Assembly: GCF_003573695.1 (NCBI RefSeq)
Contig: NW_020650526.1
Location: forward strand, 3,417,208 to 3,481,207
Source: Papaver somniferum
Lineage: Eukaryota > Streptophyta > Magnoliopsida > Ranunculales > Papaveraceae
Direction: 5' to 3'
DNA: 64,000 nucleotides
A model generated the notes under the pieces. It searched no databases. It had not been told where the DNA came from and saw only the letters and a program-made list of their open reading frames with translations. Within the stretch, counting starts at the first letter, position 1; every line of letters starts with the position of its first letter. Positions 1 to 12,118 of the stretch are shown here, one piece after another. Position numbers and translations under genes: made by a program.

Positions 1-3000
1 AAACAAAGCAATAAAAGTAATCGAAAGCAATAAAATAATTTGAATAATCAATAAGGAGAAGATATTGGTCACGAGATAATATCATTCACAAACATGTATT
101 TTCATCAATGACTACAATTGATATTTTAGTCTCTCATTTATTAGAAGTCCTAGGATATCTTGATCGCAAGAGTATCCCGTTTATTTCCCGATTTTATCAC
201 AAACAACATTAAAAGATGCTATTGTGAAATCTACCTAGAAAGCAACCTAAAGTGTAAAAGGACAATTAAATTTAACTCCCTAAGAGCAATAAGTTCTATG
301 AAATAAGACTAATCAATGCAAACAAACGTGTAAAAGCACTAATTCGTTTTAACAAAGGTTATGATTCATATGTGACTAGTAGGATATATCACTACAAGCA
401 CTACTCACATTTATGCTACTTATAATCAGGAACTATCACTTTTTCGTATAATAACCCTAACCTAGCAATAGAGATGAAGACTAATCTAATTGATTCCGGA
501 CTCAACCAAACTAGCAATCAAATCATAAAACAATATAAACCACGAATCATAAACAATAAAGTTGAGACAAAACTAATAAATTGATTCAAATATCATGCTT
601 GAGAAATCAACTTTTATCCCATAACCAATAATTGTGTTTAGCTACTCATAGATTTTGAGTTCATCATAATCATAATCAAAAATAAATTCAAGAAGATGAA
701 AAATAAACGAAAGCAAACCCTAGTAGAATCGCCGCTCTCCAAAATTCCAAGTAGAAAATACGTGATAAAAAAAAGTAGAAACTTTTTCCTTTTGTAGCTT
801 TTCATCTTTCCAAAACTAGGTCAATCCTCCAAAAGCCCATATCCAATGTGGTCCACTAAGCCCATATGTGAAAATACCCATGTAGAAAGTATGTCCCAAA
901 AGAGGTTGCCGGAAACTGGTAAACGGCCGTAATTTGGCCGGAGAAGTCGCCGGAAAAGAGCTCAGGTGATTGGCAAAGTCCACCCGGCCACCGGTCAAAC
1001 ATAACAGTCAACCCTTAAAGTTAACGACTGACTAACGGTCAATAACGGTAGATTGAGTCAGGCTTTAGTCAGACCTGAGTTAAGACCGAGTCAGATCAGC
1101 TAACTCATCTGAGTGGGCTGAGTTGGTATTGGCCAAAACCATTGTTGTTGCAGTCTTTCACATGTTGTAGTTGGTGTTGCGCCTTTATGGACTTCACCTT
1201 CTCTGCAGCTTTAGTTCTTCCTAGTCTTGTCATTCTGCAATTCCCCATTTCCTTGTTCCAGTTGCAGAACCAACTCAACCCACTACTCCATAACACCATT
1301 CTCTGCATTTCAACCACCACTGCGACTACGATTACTGTCTCAGCTGCACACACAACTTCTCCATCTGTTGCTGGTTCTCGATTGCAATCCTATACAGCTT
1401 CCATGACTGTCAGCTTGAGCCCACGATACCAATTCTAACTCAGCACCAAAATCACTGCGTTCCTGCGACCTCAAATCTCGCACCACCTGTAGCTGCCACA
1501 GCCAACACTACAGACCAAATCCACTAGAGTCTAGCCATTTCTGCAACTCCGTTGCACCGAAACTCATGGACCAAGACACACAATCTGAACTGCAATCTGT
1601 ACCTGTCCTAAAACATTCATCTATTGTCCATTTCATTTTATTAACAACCAAGTACATCAACGGATTCTTATTCGGCACAACCAAAGTGCAACTGCATCAG
1701 AACTTCTTGAACTGTCAATCACCAGCACAAACTCCCATTCATTCATTCATTCCTGGCTTCTCGAGCTAATAACTTCATCAACAGCAATGCCAAGTTCTCA
1801 GCTGCAATTGCATCTCAGGCCAACCAGTACACCTGTAACAACAACACAATCCCATCTCCAACTGCAACTGCACCAGTATCAACTCCGCTTCATTCGACTG
1901 CCATCACCAGCAAGCTGCACCAGTTTACATTCCATCATGGATCACCTGCAATCTCAAATTACCACCAGAATCACTTCAAACTGCAGCTCATTTCAGTGTT
2001 CAAAACACCAACACAAACTGCAGCTGCAAAACCCGCTCACTGCAATGCAGCATTAGACCACCTTCATCTGTCAGGTCCATCATCTCCATTCCACAACCTC
2101 AAGCTTCTGCCACCAGTTGTATCAGCTTCAAAAATTAATTCAAGACCAAAACAATCCCATTCCTTCTTCCAACTGCACCAGTACCTACTTCTCAGTAGCA
2201 ATATCATCTACTCTTGTCTTCTCCTTTGTTCATACAACATCAAGGTCTTCTCGTCCATCACAACTCCATAACATGCTTACTGGTAACTCCATTGACCCAT
2301 ACCATATCGGTTTCTGCCTTGCATAACCATTGCAGCTGCAACTCCAGCTTAACTGCTTAGCCATCACCAACAACTACAATTCCTGATTCGGTCCATACAA
2401 ATCTCATAGATACACACTAGAATCCACTGCCATTTCAACATCAGGTCATCACCAACTCTTCACAGATCGAACCCTAACTTCAGTTTCCTCCTCAAACCAT
2501 CAAACACCATCTGAATCCTATCCATCTGCAAATTCATTTCAATTAGACCTTATTTCAGAACCCTAATTCACCACCAAGCTCCCTCTTTTCTAATCCAACA
2601 ACTCACAGAACCCAACTCGAACTCATCTCCCTTAATTTAAAAACCATTCAACTCCAGATCCCCTTTCTGATCTCAATTCACAAGCTCAAGCCTCAGTTCT
2701 TCCCTGTTAACATGATAATCAACAGAACAACATCACCTTTCTTCTTCTCGATAAGTTTTAGGTTAAACCCCTCTCGACCTCCATCGATCTTTTACTACAG
2801 CTCAACCCATGAAAATCAACATCTTCCCCTCGATCTCGTTACAACGGCTACCAGATTCAAGACCCATTTAATTTCTTCTCGATCTGATTCAAACCCTACC
2901 AACTCCATCAGTATGAAGCAATCATCATCACCAGATTGCTCAATTTCATCACCATCTTCTCTTCTTCTTTCTTAAAGCAGCCGCCATGGCTTTTTCTCAT

Positions 3001-3146
3001 TTCTAACTCTCAGACCGACACAATAATGAGAAGAGAAGGTCTAGATTGCAGGCTAATGAATGAGATTACTATAGGCGCCGAGCAGTTGGATAAGGGCCAC
3101 CAACTATCATTTTTGAAATGACTGCATGTTTTCTTATTTAACTGTC
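1..3146. repeat. Non-coding left part of an old repeat, probably retroelement-derived
   Basis: No convincing coding region. Bases 1-900 are A/T-rich; 990-1125 hold a cluster of GAGTCA/GACTGA-type words; 1140-2950 are C/A-rich with recurrent CTGCAACTGCA-like words that create several meaningless short reading frames. The stretch resumes at 7982-8221 on the other side of the LTR element, because the target site AGTTC is duplicated at the junction. The overall look resembles untranslated parts of plant Ty3/gypsy elements, but I see no LTR pair or domain to prove it. Confidence 0.35.
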
Positions 3147-3151
3147 AGTTC

Positions 3152-3660
3152 TATAGTTGCAGGAAATCCCACAACACAACCCTTGTATTATCATGACTAT
3201 AATTTCTAGATCTAAACTTATTTGATATGAAAACAAAGATAAAAATAATGAAAATAGAAAATAAGACACAAGATTTACGTGGTTCGATCAATTTGATCTA
3301 CATCCACGGAGTTAGGTTTCACTATGATTGTTTGTAATTACATATGGATTACAATTGAGACTCCATTAATGAGTATTTGGAGCTCTCTCTCTCTCTGGTT
3401 TTTGGGAAAGAATAAAAAGATAATAATAATAATACCCGTTCCTTTTCTCTCTCATACCTTTCTCTTTATATAGATATTTACATAGTGGATGACAACTCAT
3501 ATGTGGTGGGATACAGCTAACATTTTCCCTAATTTCGGAATCACCGTGCGATGTTCTCGCAGGCTCACGTTGGATCTTAATTTACACACATGCTACGTTC
3601 TCTCGCAAGCTTCCCTACATTCTCGCGAGATCTTATTATTGTGCGATATTTGGGCCTACA
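3152..3660 (-). repeat. 3' LTR of element 1
   Basis: Matches 7468-7976 nearly base for base, including a CT-dinucleotide run near 3370-3395 and an ATA run near 3420, which differ in length between the copies. The terminal TG has mutated to TA in this copy (TATAGTTGCAGG). Confidence 0.9.
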
Positions 3661-3678
3661 TCTTGCCTCTTTTTTCTT
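3661..3678 (-). other. Polypurine tract of element 1
   Basis: On the minus strand this reads AAGAAAAAAGAGGCAAGA and directly abuts the 3' LTR. Element 2 has the same AGAGGCAAGA sequence in the same position (11313-11326). This is the expected plus-strand priming site of an LTR retrotransposon. Confidence 0.7.
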
Positions 3679-4239
3679 GAATATTGCTTGAAGAACAATC
3701 TTTAAGGAAAAATCCGTCTTGTTGAAGTTGTTGGAGTAGTCTTTAATCTTTGTTGATGAAGGAACGAGCGAAAGAATACTGGATTTGAAAAGTACGTACT
3801 TGCCTCTATTCTTTTGTGAAGTTCCGGAATGTTGCGAAGTAAATAAGAAGTATCATCTTTTGAAGTATGCGAAGTATGAAGTATCCTTGAAGAAGTATAA
3901 GAAGCATGAAGTATCCTTGATGAAGTATAAGAAATATTCAATTCTCGAAATGTAAGAAGTATCCGTCCTTGAATGAGAATAATAAGTATTGCCTCTATTC
4001 ATGCAAAATTATTACTCCATTTTTGGTGATTCTTGCCGAGAAGATAAAGAACATAAAATGTTTTCTTGGTAATCCATAGTTGCCTCTGTTCTTTATCTAT
4101 GAGGGTAGAATCTTTGAGAAAATGTTGAATGTGCGAATTGTTTCTTCATTCTCATCTTTCCTCTGTCTCATGTTTTGTGCTCATGCGATAGTATAATCTC
4201 TTCAAGTTGCTTATAATTGTGCGAAATAATTGAGCAAAA

Positions 4240-4440
4240 TGATCATATCGTTCGGAATAATCACATTCTGCGAAATAATCACATTCTGCAAAATTCTGAC
4301 ACATTCTGCGAAATTCTGACACATCCTGAATAATCCTATGAAACTCTAAATAATCCTACGAAATTCTGACACATTTTACGAAATTCTGAAAAATTCTGCG
4401 AAATTCTGAATAATTCTGCGATATTAGTGCGAAGTTCTGT
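4240..4440. repeat. Imperfect minisatellite built on TTCTGCGAAATTCTGA
   Basis: The words CTGCGAAATTCTGACACAT and variants recur about eight times with drift. They lie in the non-coding 3' region of element 1. TGCGAA words are also scattered through the rest of the element. Confidence 0.6.
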
Positions 4441-4923
4441 AATATTATTCCGTACAGTTTTGTAAAGTACTTGTGCGAATATAATGCTTATGTGATGATT
4501 ATGTTATGAAATGTGTATGCGATGTTTATGCTATGAAATGCTTATGTAATGCTTTTATGATGCGAGTATGATGTTTGTATGATGAGAATGCTTATCTATT
4601 GCAATGTATAGCTAATGTTTGCGTTACTTAGCTCATTTTGCACGCTAAAATTGATGTAGCTTTAAATTTCCTTCATTCTTCATTTCTCTGGCTTTTTCTT
4701 TAGTGTATGCATTCCTCTTCGTGTAGTTATTGTTCCTCACAAGTTCTTACTTGTGTTTCATCTTTCCTTTTTCCTGCACTATTAATATCTCATAACAGTA
4801 TGATCATAATATCAAGTCTGCGGCATTTTCACTGCCTCAGTTTCATTTCCATGTACATATTCGCAAGCTTGTTTGCTTACATATAATCATTCTCGCAAGC
4901 TTACTTGCTTACTCATTTTCTTA

Positions 4924-5847
4924 TGTGATCTTATTTTGCCTTCCTAGTTAAAGGTCTTATTTTGCCACCTCTTATCATTACGACAAAATCGCAGGACGTC
5001 TTTGCACTTTCATGCAAAAACCCATTGATCTTGCCTTAACTTTTTCTTTTGTATTATTTCCTCTTCAGGATTGTTACGACAATATGACAGGCCTAAATCT
5101 TCTTGCGAAAATAAAGCCACATGACATTGTCGTCTTGCGACGAAATCGCAGGACGTCTTCACATTTTCATGTAATTACCCATTGATCTCGTCTTATCTTT
5201 TTCTCTAGTATTATTGCCTCTTCAGGATTGTTACACAAATATGTCAAGCCTTAATACCCTTGCGAGTAAAAAGCTTCATGACATTTGCGTTTTAAGACAC
5301 TTATCAGCTCCCTAATGGAGGGTGCCGCCCTTATCTCCCCCTGGTTGCCCCTTCAAGGAGGCGTACTTCTACCATACAAGTTTAGCTCCTCCCATCCGGT
5401 CTTAACAACAACCAGTTGTTTTCGAATCCTCTTATCCCTTTTACCTATATGTCTTATGGTTACGAGACTGCACCCTAAGTGGGGTTTTCTTCGGGCCGAG
5501 TGCAGTATAAGCCAAGACTTGTCAAGAATGGCAAGGACGCTTCAAACGCCCCTGGCACTCTTGACTCAACCGTGTACCTCGGCGCCTTGATCATATTCTG
5601 CACTCTTTAGGAGAGTCCTTATTACCTTAGTCGCCCAACCTAAGTCATATGCTTAGGCTGAGAATCCAAGGTGCCTCTCCCGGATGGGCTTTATTGACCC
5701 CAAATCTCCATGACTCAGGTTCCAGGGGCGGTGTAGCCTTTTCCCTGAGTCATGCTACATGTACCCCCTTCTATGATGTAATTTAGGTCTTATATTTGCC
5801 TCTTGCGAAATTTTATTCGCGAACTAGGGTGTACGCCATAAAGGTTC
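4924..5847 (-). repeat. Non-coding block shared by elements 1 and 2 (copy 1)
   Basis: Closely matches 16174-17098 over its whole length, starting at TGTGATCTTATTTTGCC and ending at GTGTACGCCATAAAGGTTC. It contains an internal duplication of about 158 bp (the GAAATCGCAGGACGTC word near 4986 and 5146) and a G/C-richer segment at 5300-5800. Short reading frames inside it are not conserved in length, so I treat it as non-coding. It probably holds packaging or other cis-acting sequence retained in the non-autonomous family; that function is an inference. Confidence 0.75.
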
Positions 5848-6404
5848 TCCCCATTCTAATCTTAGATTTTTATGGATCTTAGATTGTCTCTTGCGAAATT
5901 TTCGCGTTTTTTTGTTCTTTTATTCTTTCACTCATTCTTTCATTCTCATAATATCATGTCATTTGAAGCAAAGTAGATATTCAAGAGAAGTTCTAATACA
6001 TTATAATTCTGAAATCTTTGTAATTCTGCGATTGTTTCGCATTTTGTAAATCAAATCAAAAATCTTTTTATTCTCTATAAAAGAAATATTCTAGAGAAAC
6101 ATATAAATTAAATTTTCTCAGTTTTCTGTAATTTTGAAATCTCGCAATCTTTGTAATTTTGAAGTCTTTGTAATCTTGAAATCTTAGTAATCTTTATAAT
6201 CTTTGAAATCTTGAAATCTTTGTAATCATGCGATTGAATCGCTTTATTTTGTAAATCAAATCAAAAATATTTTTATTCGTTCTTAGTATAAAGTAAAATG
6301 TTCAAGGAAGTGGTACTTATCTTTCATGTGAGTCGCTGTTGTTGTCAAAGAAGTGAATAAATGCCTTGAAATGTATGAATTTCGCGCAACAAAAAGAAGT
6401 GTGA

Positions 6405-7112
6405 GAAGTGAGACTTGAACCCTTGATCTTCTTCTTGTATTTTCTCGCACCATACCAACTATGCTAAGCCTCTTTTGCGAAATAATCAAAGTTCTTGCGA
6501 AGTAATCAAATTCCAACTTCTCTTGCGAAATAATCAAAGACTGTGCGAAGTAATCAAATATCAACTCTGCGAAATGAATATTTGCGAAGCAAAAATTATT
6601 TGGTCGCAGGGAGAATTGAACCCATGTCCTCTAGTTTGCATACTCCTTCTCTGACCAATTGCGCTACTTGTTGCTTGCGAAAGAAACATACAATGATGTA
6701 CTTTATTCCATTTCTTCGCCTTTAGGATTTCAAAAATGTGCGAAAAATTAAGCTTGATGAGGGATTCGAACTCGAGTCTTACAACTCACTCTAGCGAAGC
6801 TTGACCAACTGTGCTACCTCTTGTTTGCGAACTAATGAAACAATATTGCGAAATTATTCATTTTTTCGCCATTTGTAGAAAGAAGAAAACTATGCTCGCA
6901 GGGAAGTTCGAACTTGCGACCACGAACGTACATATTGTTCTCTTGACCAACTGTTCAAGAATCTCTTTGCGAAATAAACGCACAATGTTTTTCTCTTATT
7001 CTTTTATTCTCCCATGCAAATGAGAAGAAAATGAAAAATATGTGTCTCTGCGAAATTTGAACCCGTGACCTATCGCTTTCTCGCTCCAGCTCAAACCATC
7101 TATGCGAATTTC
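6405..7112 (-). repeat. Array of five degenerate tRNA-like modules
   Basis: Five units on the minus strand each carry recognisable A-box and B-box sequences. B-box complements are at 6412, 6612, 6761, 6903 and 7053, so the spacing is about 145-150 bp (200 for the first pair). A-box complements are at 6453-6467, 6653-6666, 6803-6816, 6945-6958 and a poor one at 7084-7102. The best unit (6761-6816) reads TAGCACAGTTGG and AGTTCGAATCC. The modules lie in sense orientation just downstream of the primer-binding site of element 1. Acceptor stems are not preserved, so these are tRNA-derived sequences rather than functional tRNA genes. Confidence 0.6.
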
Positions 7113-7442
7113 TGTTTGTAATAGAAATTGCAGCATCTGCCTCTTATCTTTTTTTCGTCATTCCTTAACTTCTTTCACATTTTCCTTCTTCTCCTGAACA
7201 TGAAAATCTTCCACTGAAACTTCCATTTTCTCCTTAAATTTCACCACAACAACTAATTTTTTCTCTCACTCTTTTCATGTCTTTGAATTGTTGATGATGT
7301 TTACTCCCTGAAAGTGTGATTTCTTCCATAAAATTTCCATTTTTGAACCTAAATTTTGTAGATCTAGAAAAATATGAACAGTAGCTAATCTTCATGAAAA
7401 TTTCTTGAATCAACAAGTTACAGGAAGGATAAATCCTTTACT

Positions 7443-7464
7443 CGAATCCCTGTTTCTAGCGCCA
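7443..7464 (-). other. Primer-binding site of element 1
   Basis: On the minus strand, three bases after the 5' LTR, comes TGGCGCTAGAAACAGGG followed by ATTCG. Its complement looks like the 3' end and T-arm of a tRNA ending in CCA. Element 2 has the same TGGCGCTAGAAACAGG. I cannot assign the tRNA species from memory. Confidence 0.75.
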
Positions 7465-7467
7465 TTA

Positions 7468-7976
7468 TGTAGTTGCAGGAAATCCCACAACACACCCCTT
7501 GTATTATCATGACTATAATTTCTAGATCTAAACTTATTTGATATGAAAATAAAGATAAAAATAATGAAAATAGAAAATAAGACACAAGATTTACGTGGTT
7601 CGATCAATTTGATCTACATCCATGGAGTTAGGTTTCACTATGATTGTTTGTAATTACATATGGATTACAATTGAGACTCCATTAATGAGTATTTGGAGCT
7701 CTCTCTCTCTCTCTGGTTTTTGGGAAAGAATAAAAAGATAATAATAATACCCGTTCCTTTTCTCTCTCATACCTTTCTCTTTATATAGATATTTACATAG
7801 TGGATGACAACTCATATGTGGTGGGATACAGCTAACATTTTCCCTAATTTCGGAATCACCGTGCGATGTTCTCGCAGGCTCACGTTGGATCTTAATTTGC
7901 ACACATGCTACGTTCTCTAGCAAGCTTCCTTACATTCTCGCGAGATCTTATTATTGTGCGATATTTGGGTCCTACA
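7468..7976 (-). repeat. 5' LTR of element 1
   Basis: Partner of 3152-3660. Starts TGTAGTTGCAGG and ends GGGTCCTACA on the plus strand, followed by the duplicated target AGTTC. Confidence 0.9.
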
Positions 7977-7981
7977 AGTTC

Positions 7982-8221
7982 TGGGAAAATGACAGTTCTT
8001 TCATCACCTCTTTTATGCGCATCCTAGCCAACTCCAAGTATAGCTCGTCTGCGAATTGATCTTTTTTCCTTTTTACTCCAAATGAGTAATTTCTCCTTCT
8101 TTTGCTTCAAACGACTCCATTGCACCTAATAAACTCAAAAGCAAACATAAGATACATAATTTACAAGAAAACTCCCAAAGAATGCATAAACAATAGATAA
8201 ATATCAAGGTGTTTTAGGCAC
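7982..8221. repeat. Right part of the old non-coding repeat interrupted by element 1
   Basis: Continues the sequence that stops at 3146-3151. It holds CCAAATGAGTAATTTCT and GTGTTTTAGGCACCTATCA words of a kind common in untranslated regions of plant gypsy elements (general impression, not verified). No coding potential. It ends where LINE sequence begins at about 8222. Confidence 0.35.
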
Positions 8222-10853
8222 CTATCAACCACCTCATTCTCATTGAAGTTTTATTGAATTTGCTGAGCGGTGTAACCTTGAATCCAATTGTCTCTAAAAG
8301 CATAGATTATTTTTCCATCTCCAATTAACCAGATATGAAATTTTCTAACCCATTCAATGCCTTTATATATACTCTTCCATATAGCAGTGCCTTTGTGAGA
8401 GATGTCATCTTGAAGAATATTGTCTTGTTTGAAGTATTTTGCTTCTAAAAGAAGAGCCCATTTCTTATCCTTTTCCTGTATTAATCTCCAAGCCATCTTT
8501 GTGATAATTGCTTCATTGAAAATTCTAAAGTTTTTAAAACTAAGCCTCCGCATCTTTTAGGAATTGAGACAGCACTACATGATATGAAGTAAAAGCCTTT
8601 TCCATTTCTTTTGTACTACCAGTACTTCCTTTGAGTTGCTTCTAACTGATTTATTGTCTGTTGTGGAAGGATAAAACACCCCATCTGAAACTGAGACATT
8701 GAATTTGTAACTGACCTGAATTTGTGTACTTCTTCCTGCTTGATTTACCATCCCAGCTTGACATTTTTGAAGTCTTTTCTGCATCTTTTCTTGAATATTA
8801 CTGAAGTATTTAGTCTTTTCCTCTGCCTATGAAGAGGTTAATTCCCAAATACTTCTCATCTAAAGACATAATATTCATGCCCATTATTTCACAGATGTCT
8901 ATTTTGATTTCTCCACTTAATCTTTTGCTGAAGTTCAGACTTGACTTGTTGAGGTTAACCATTTGGCCATAGACCTTGCAAAAAATTGTGAATAACATTT
9001 TTAATATTCTCTATAGAGGATCTTCTAGCTGTAGAAAACAAAATGCATTCATCTTCAAAGAATAAATGGGATACTGGAGGGCTATTTCTTGCAGGATAGA
9101 TGGGACATATGCTCTTTCTTTCCACTTCAGATTGAATCATTCTGCTTAAACTTTCCATACAAATTATGAAGAGCTATGGAGATAGACTGTCACCTTGTCT
9201 TAGCCCTCTTGTTGGAACCATTGTTTCAATTGGAGAACCATTTAGGAGAATAGATACGGAGGCAGTTGAGATGCATTGATTCACCAGCTGGCACCATTTT
9301 CCACAAAATCCAAACCTTTGTAGTATTTTAGTGATGAAGTTCCATTCCATTCTATCAAATACTTTTGCCATATCCAGCTTCACTGCAATAACACTATGGT
9401 GAGCTCTTGTGTTTTTCATATAATGCACAATTTCATGGGCAATGATCGTATTATCCATTATATTTCTACCAGGAATATAGGCTACTTGCCAAGGGGAGAT
9501 GATTTTGTGAAGAATAGATTTTAGTATGTTTGTCATGATTTTTGAGATAATTTTGTAGGAGATATTGCATAAACTTATTAGTATGAAGTCAGATGATGTT
9601 TGAATATAGTTATTCTTTGGTATGAGGGTTTGGAAAGTGTGATTCAGCTCTTTTAGGATTTTACCATTTTTGAAGAATTCCTGCACCATCTTGATTACAT
9701 CATTACCTACAATCTCCTAATTTTGCTGGTAGAGTACTGCTTGGAAGCCATCTGGCCCTGGAGCTGACCAAGACTTTATCTGAAAAACTTTTCTTTATCT
9801 CTTGTGTAGTTGGAACTTCTGTGAGCTTGTAATTTTCCTCTTCATAGATGCAAGATATTATGAGGTTCATTATTTCTTCATTTTAATCAGGGTTGGAGGT
9901 TAAAGCTATCTATTGAAAATGATCCAGCAAAATTTTTGATATTTTTTCTCTTGTAGTCTTCCATTCTCCACTTGCATCTTTAGAGAGTGATTTTATTACA
10001 TCTTCTTTTATAGTTGGCTTGAGCATGGAAGATTTTTGAGTTTCTGTCTTGGTATTTTATAATGTCCTCTCTTAACTATTGGAAAACAATTCCGTTTTTC
10101 ACTTCATATAAATTCTTTAATTGTTGTTTCCATATGTGATGTTCTTCCATGTTTATTTGAGGTTGACTGATAACTTGTTGGAGTTGAGCTTGAGTATCCT
10201 TGATTTTCTTATCAGTATCTCCATACTCTTTGATTCTCCGGACTTTTAATCCCATCTTTGTTTCTCTCAGCTTATTTGTGAATTTGAAAGCTTCACTGCC
10301 CTTCTTAATTAGAACAAATCCATCTTCTTTTGACCTCCTCTTTGCAGGTACTTTTTGAGAGCCAATGTTCATAGAATCTAAAAGGTTTATCGAGGTTTTC
10401 ACTTTGTGGATTGGTATTTAAAAGAATGGGGGAATGATCTGAACCACAAGGGATGAGGTTATTTAGGATTGCATTAGGGAAGATGTTCATCCATGAAGAA
10501 AGACATAAGGATATATCTAATCTAGTTCTGACTTGGTTGAGTTGGTCTCTGTAATTTGACCAAGTAAAAGGACTGCCTGTAAATGAGATGTCTATGAGAC
10601 CCAAATCAGAGACATTGTTAGTGAAAACTGGGTGTGATTGAGTTGGATGAATTGAGTAGCTCTGTCTTTCATACCTATAGAGAGTTGAGTTAAAATTCCC
10701 TATAATGACCCATGGTAAATTCATATTTTCTCCCATTTCATGAATAAACCTCCATTGTACCTATCTTTCATTGTCATAAGAATAGCTATACAAACAAGTA
10801 AGAAACCATTCAGTATTAGTTTCATTATTCTTTATTATAAGATTGACCATGTA
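8222..10853 (-). pseudogene. LINE ORF2, C-terminal half of endonuclease through reverse transcriptase
   Basis: Frames at 10736-10305 hold the C-terminal half of an AP-type endonuclease, including WVIIGNFN and SDHSPILL; the usual GDFN motif has lost its aspartate. Frames at 9689-9174 and 9158-8955 are the reverse transcriptase core, with YIPGRNIMDNTIIAHE, LDMAKVFDRMEWNF and GLRQGDSLSP. The catalytic FADD box reads FEDE, so the enzyme is dead. 8998-8810 and 8553-8251 carry the post-RT region (KYLGINLFIGR, AWRLIQEKDKKWALLLEAKYF split across the frame). Frameshifts and stops separate the pieces. This is a clear L1-clade plant LINE relic. Confidence 0.85.
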
Positions 10854-11312
10854 TGTAGTTGCAGGAAATCCTACAATACACCCCTCGTATAATTTTATCG
10901 TTGATCAGCCTATTTTTAGGTTGACACTCTTAATTTTATTGATTAATTTCTGAATATTCTTACAAGGAAAATAAAGAAATCAAGAATGATTACTTCTCTC
11001 AACTTTCTCTCTCCTATTTACTTATCTCTCACTCAAAAAAGATCTCTCTCTCCTTTACAATTCTAATGACTATCTATAAAGGAAATACATAATGGATGAC
11101 AACTAATCTATCCTTTATTTTCGGATATGGTTTGCGACATTCTCGCAACCTTACAAATGTTGACTTCGCAAGCTTTCTTATTTTCGAAAGACTATCACAT
11201 CTTTCCCATGATATTTGCTGACGTTGTTTTCTGAAACTGTTCTGCGACGCTATTGTGCAATTCCATTGATAATTTCGCTGAGACACAATTGTTGCGAGAA
11301 TCTGATCCTACA
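10854..11312 (-). repeat. 3' LTR of element 2
   Basis: Direct repeat of 20740-21198 with the same length. Flanked on the left by target copy ATGTA (10849-10853). Confidence 0.9.
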
Positions 11313-11326
11313 TCTTGCCTCTTCTC
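11313..11326 (-). other. Polypurine tract of element 2
   Basis: On the minus strand it reads GAGAAGAGGCAAGA and abuts the 3' LTR, matching the equivalent site of element 1 at 3661-3678. Confidence 0.65.
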
Positions 11327-11687
11327 AAATCTTCTCTGCAAAGTAGAGAATGATTTGAGAAATGTCGCAACTCTTTATCTTTTCATATTCCACATTTATC
11401 ACACGTACTCTCTCTCTTCCACTTATTTCTTGACACGTCTTCTGTAACCGCTACTTTTCAACCGATCACGTCTCTTCGTCTTAATGGCGTTTATTTCTTC
11501 GAGAAGTAAATTTTCTTTATATACTCTTCTCCCTCCCTCCCTCTTTCCATTTTTCTTTTTACTTTCTCTTATATTTTTATTCTCTTATCTCTGCAACTTT
11601 GTCATTCTTCTGCAAATTCTTCTGCTCTAATTTTTTCTTCCTTCAATTTTTTTACTTTCCATACATTCCCATATCCTTTATTCAATC

Positions 11688-12118
11688 ATGGATCCAAGTG
11701 GTCATAGATATGAGAAGAATCTTCAAGATGTCCAAAAAGATCTTGCTAATAAAGGTCTTACACTCTCCCCCATTCCTGATGTGAATGCCAAATCAATTCT
11801 TTCTGTCAAGCTTTACAAAATTGTGATGATCAATCAATCATAATTTCGCTAGGTCAAATTCTCGCAGGTCTCCCTCTTCCTCTTTATAACCTAGACATTC
11901 CTTTATTTTATGAAATTCTCGCTCATCCGGGATTTTCGCGAGCCATTTTCCAACTAAGTGGGGATTGTATCCGTTTAATGCTAGAGTTCACTAATCGTGG
12001 TGCTGGTCGAGGATCTCTTTACTCTAGTGAACTTAGGGATCCAAAATTCGCAAACCTAGAAATAGTTGCTGAGAAGTATACAGTGGAGAATTTCTTTGAA
12101 AATTACGAACTTATCTGA
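11688..12118 (+). pseudogene. Antisense gene in element 2, N-terminal domain
   Basis: An ATG at 11688 opens a short frame (starts MDPSGHRYEKNLQDV). A shift near 11815 leads into a frame of about 95 codons that runs to a TGA at 12116-12118, containing LAGLPLPLYNLDIPLFYEIL and FQLSGDCIRLMLEF. The second part resembles in layout the N-terminal region of the plant family annotated as putative gypsy-type transposase (Pfam PF04195-like); I recall the pattern only generally, so this is tentative. It lies on the strand opposite to gag and upstream of the coiled-coil exons below. The frame shift and later stop indicate decay or an unseen intron. Confidence 0.45.

Larger units (their letters stand above)
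3152..7976 (-). mobile_element. Complete non-autonomous LTR retrotransposon (element 1)
   Basis: Two nearly identical 509-bp direct repeats bound the element, each beginning TGTAG (TATAG in the left copy) and ending CCTACA. The 5-bp target AGTTC is present at 3147-3151 and 7977-7981, which shows a clean insertion. Read on the minus strand the order is 5' LTR (7468-7976), primer-binding site (7443-7464), five tRNA-like modules (7112-6405), a block shared with element 2 (5847-4924), a GCGAAATTCTG-rich stretch, a polypurine tract (3678-3661) and the 3' LTR (3152-3660). No gag or pol reading frame exists, so it must borrow proteins, probably from relatives of the element at 10854-21198. By eye the LTRs differ by about eight substitutions and a few short indels, so the insertion is fairly young. 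Confidence 0.9.

Noticed and set aside
1142..2326. Several overlapping plus-strand reading frames of 60-98 codons
   Set aside because: They lie in C/A-rich repetitive sequence, run in several frames at once, and show no domain or signal.
5285..5590. Reading frame in the block shared by elements 1 and 2, also seen at 16573-16842
   Set aside because: Present in both copies only because the DNA is shared; the starts and lengths differ and there is no domain. I see no evidence of protein selection.
6596..6832. Functional tRNA genes
   Set aside because: A and B boxes are good, but acceptor and anticodon stems do not pair convincingly; the units look tRNA-derived only.
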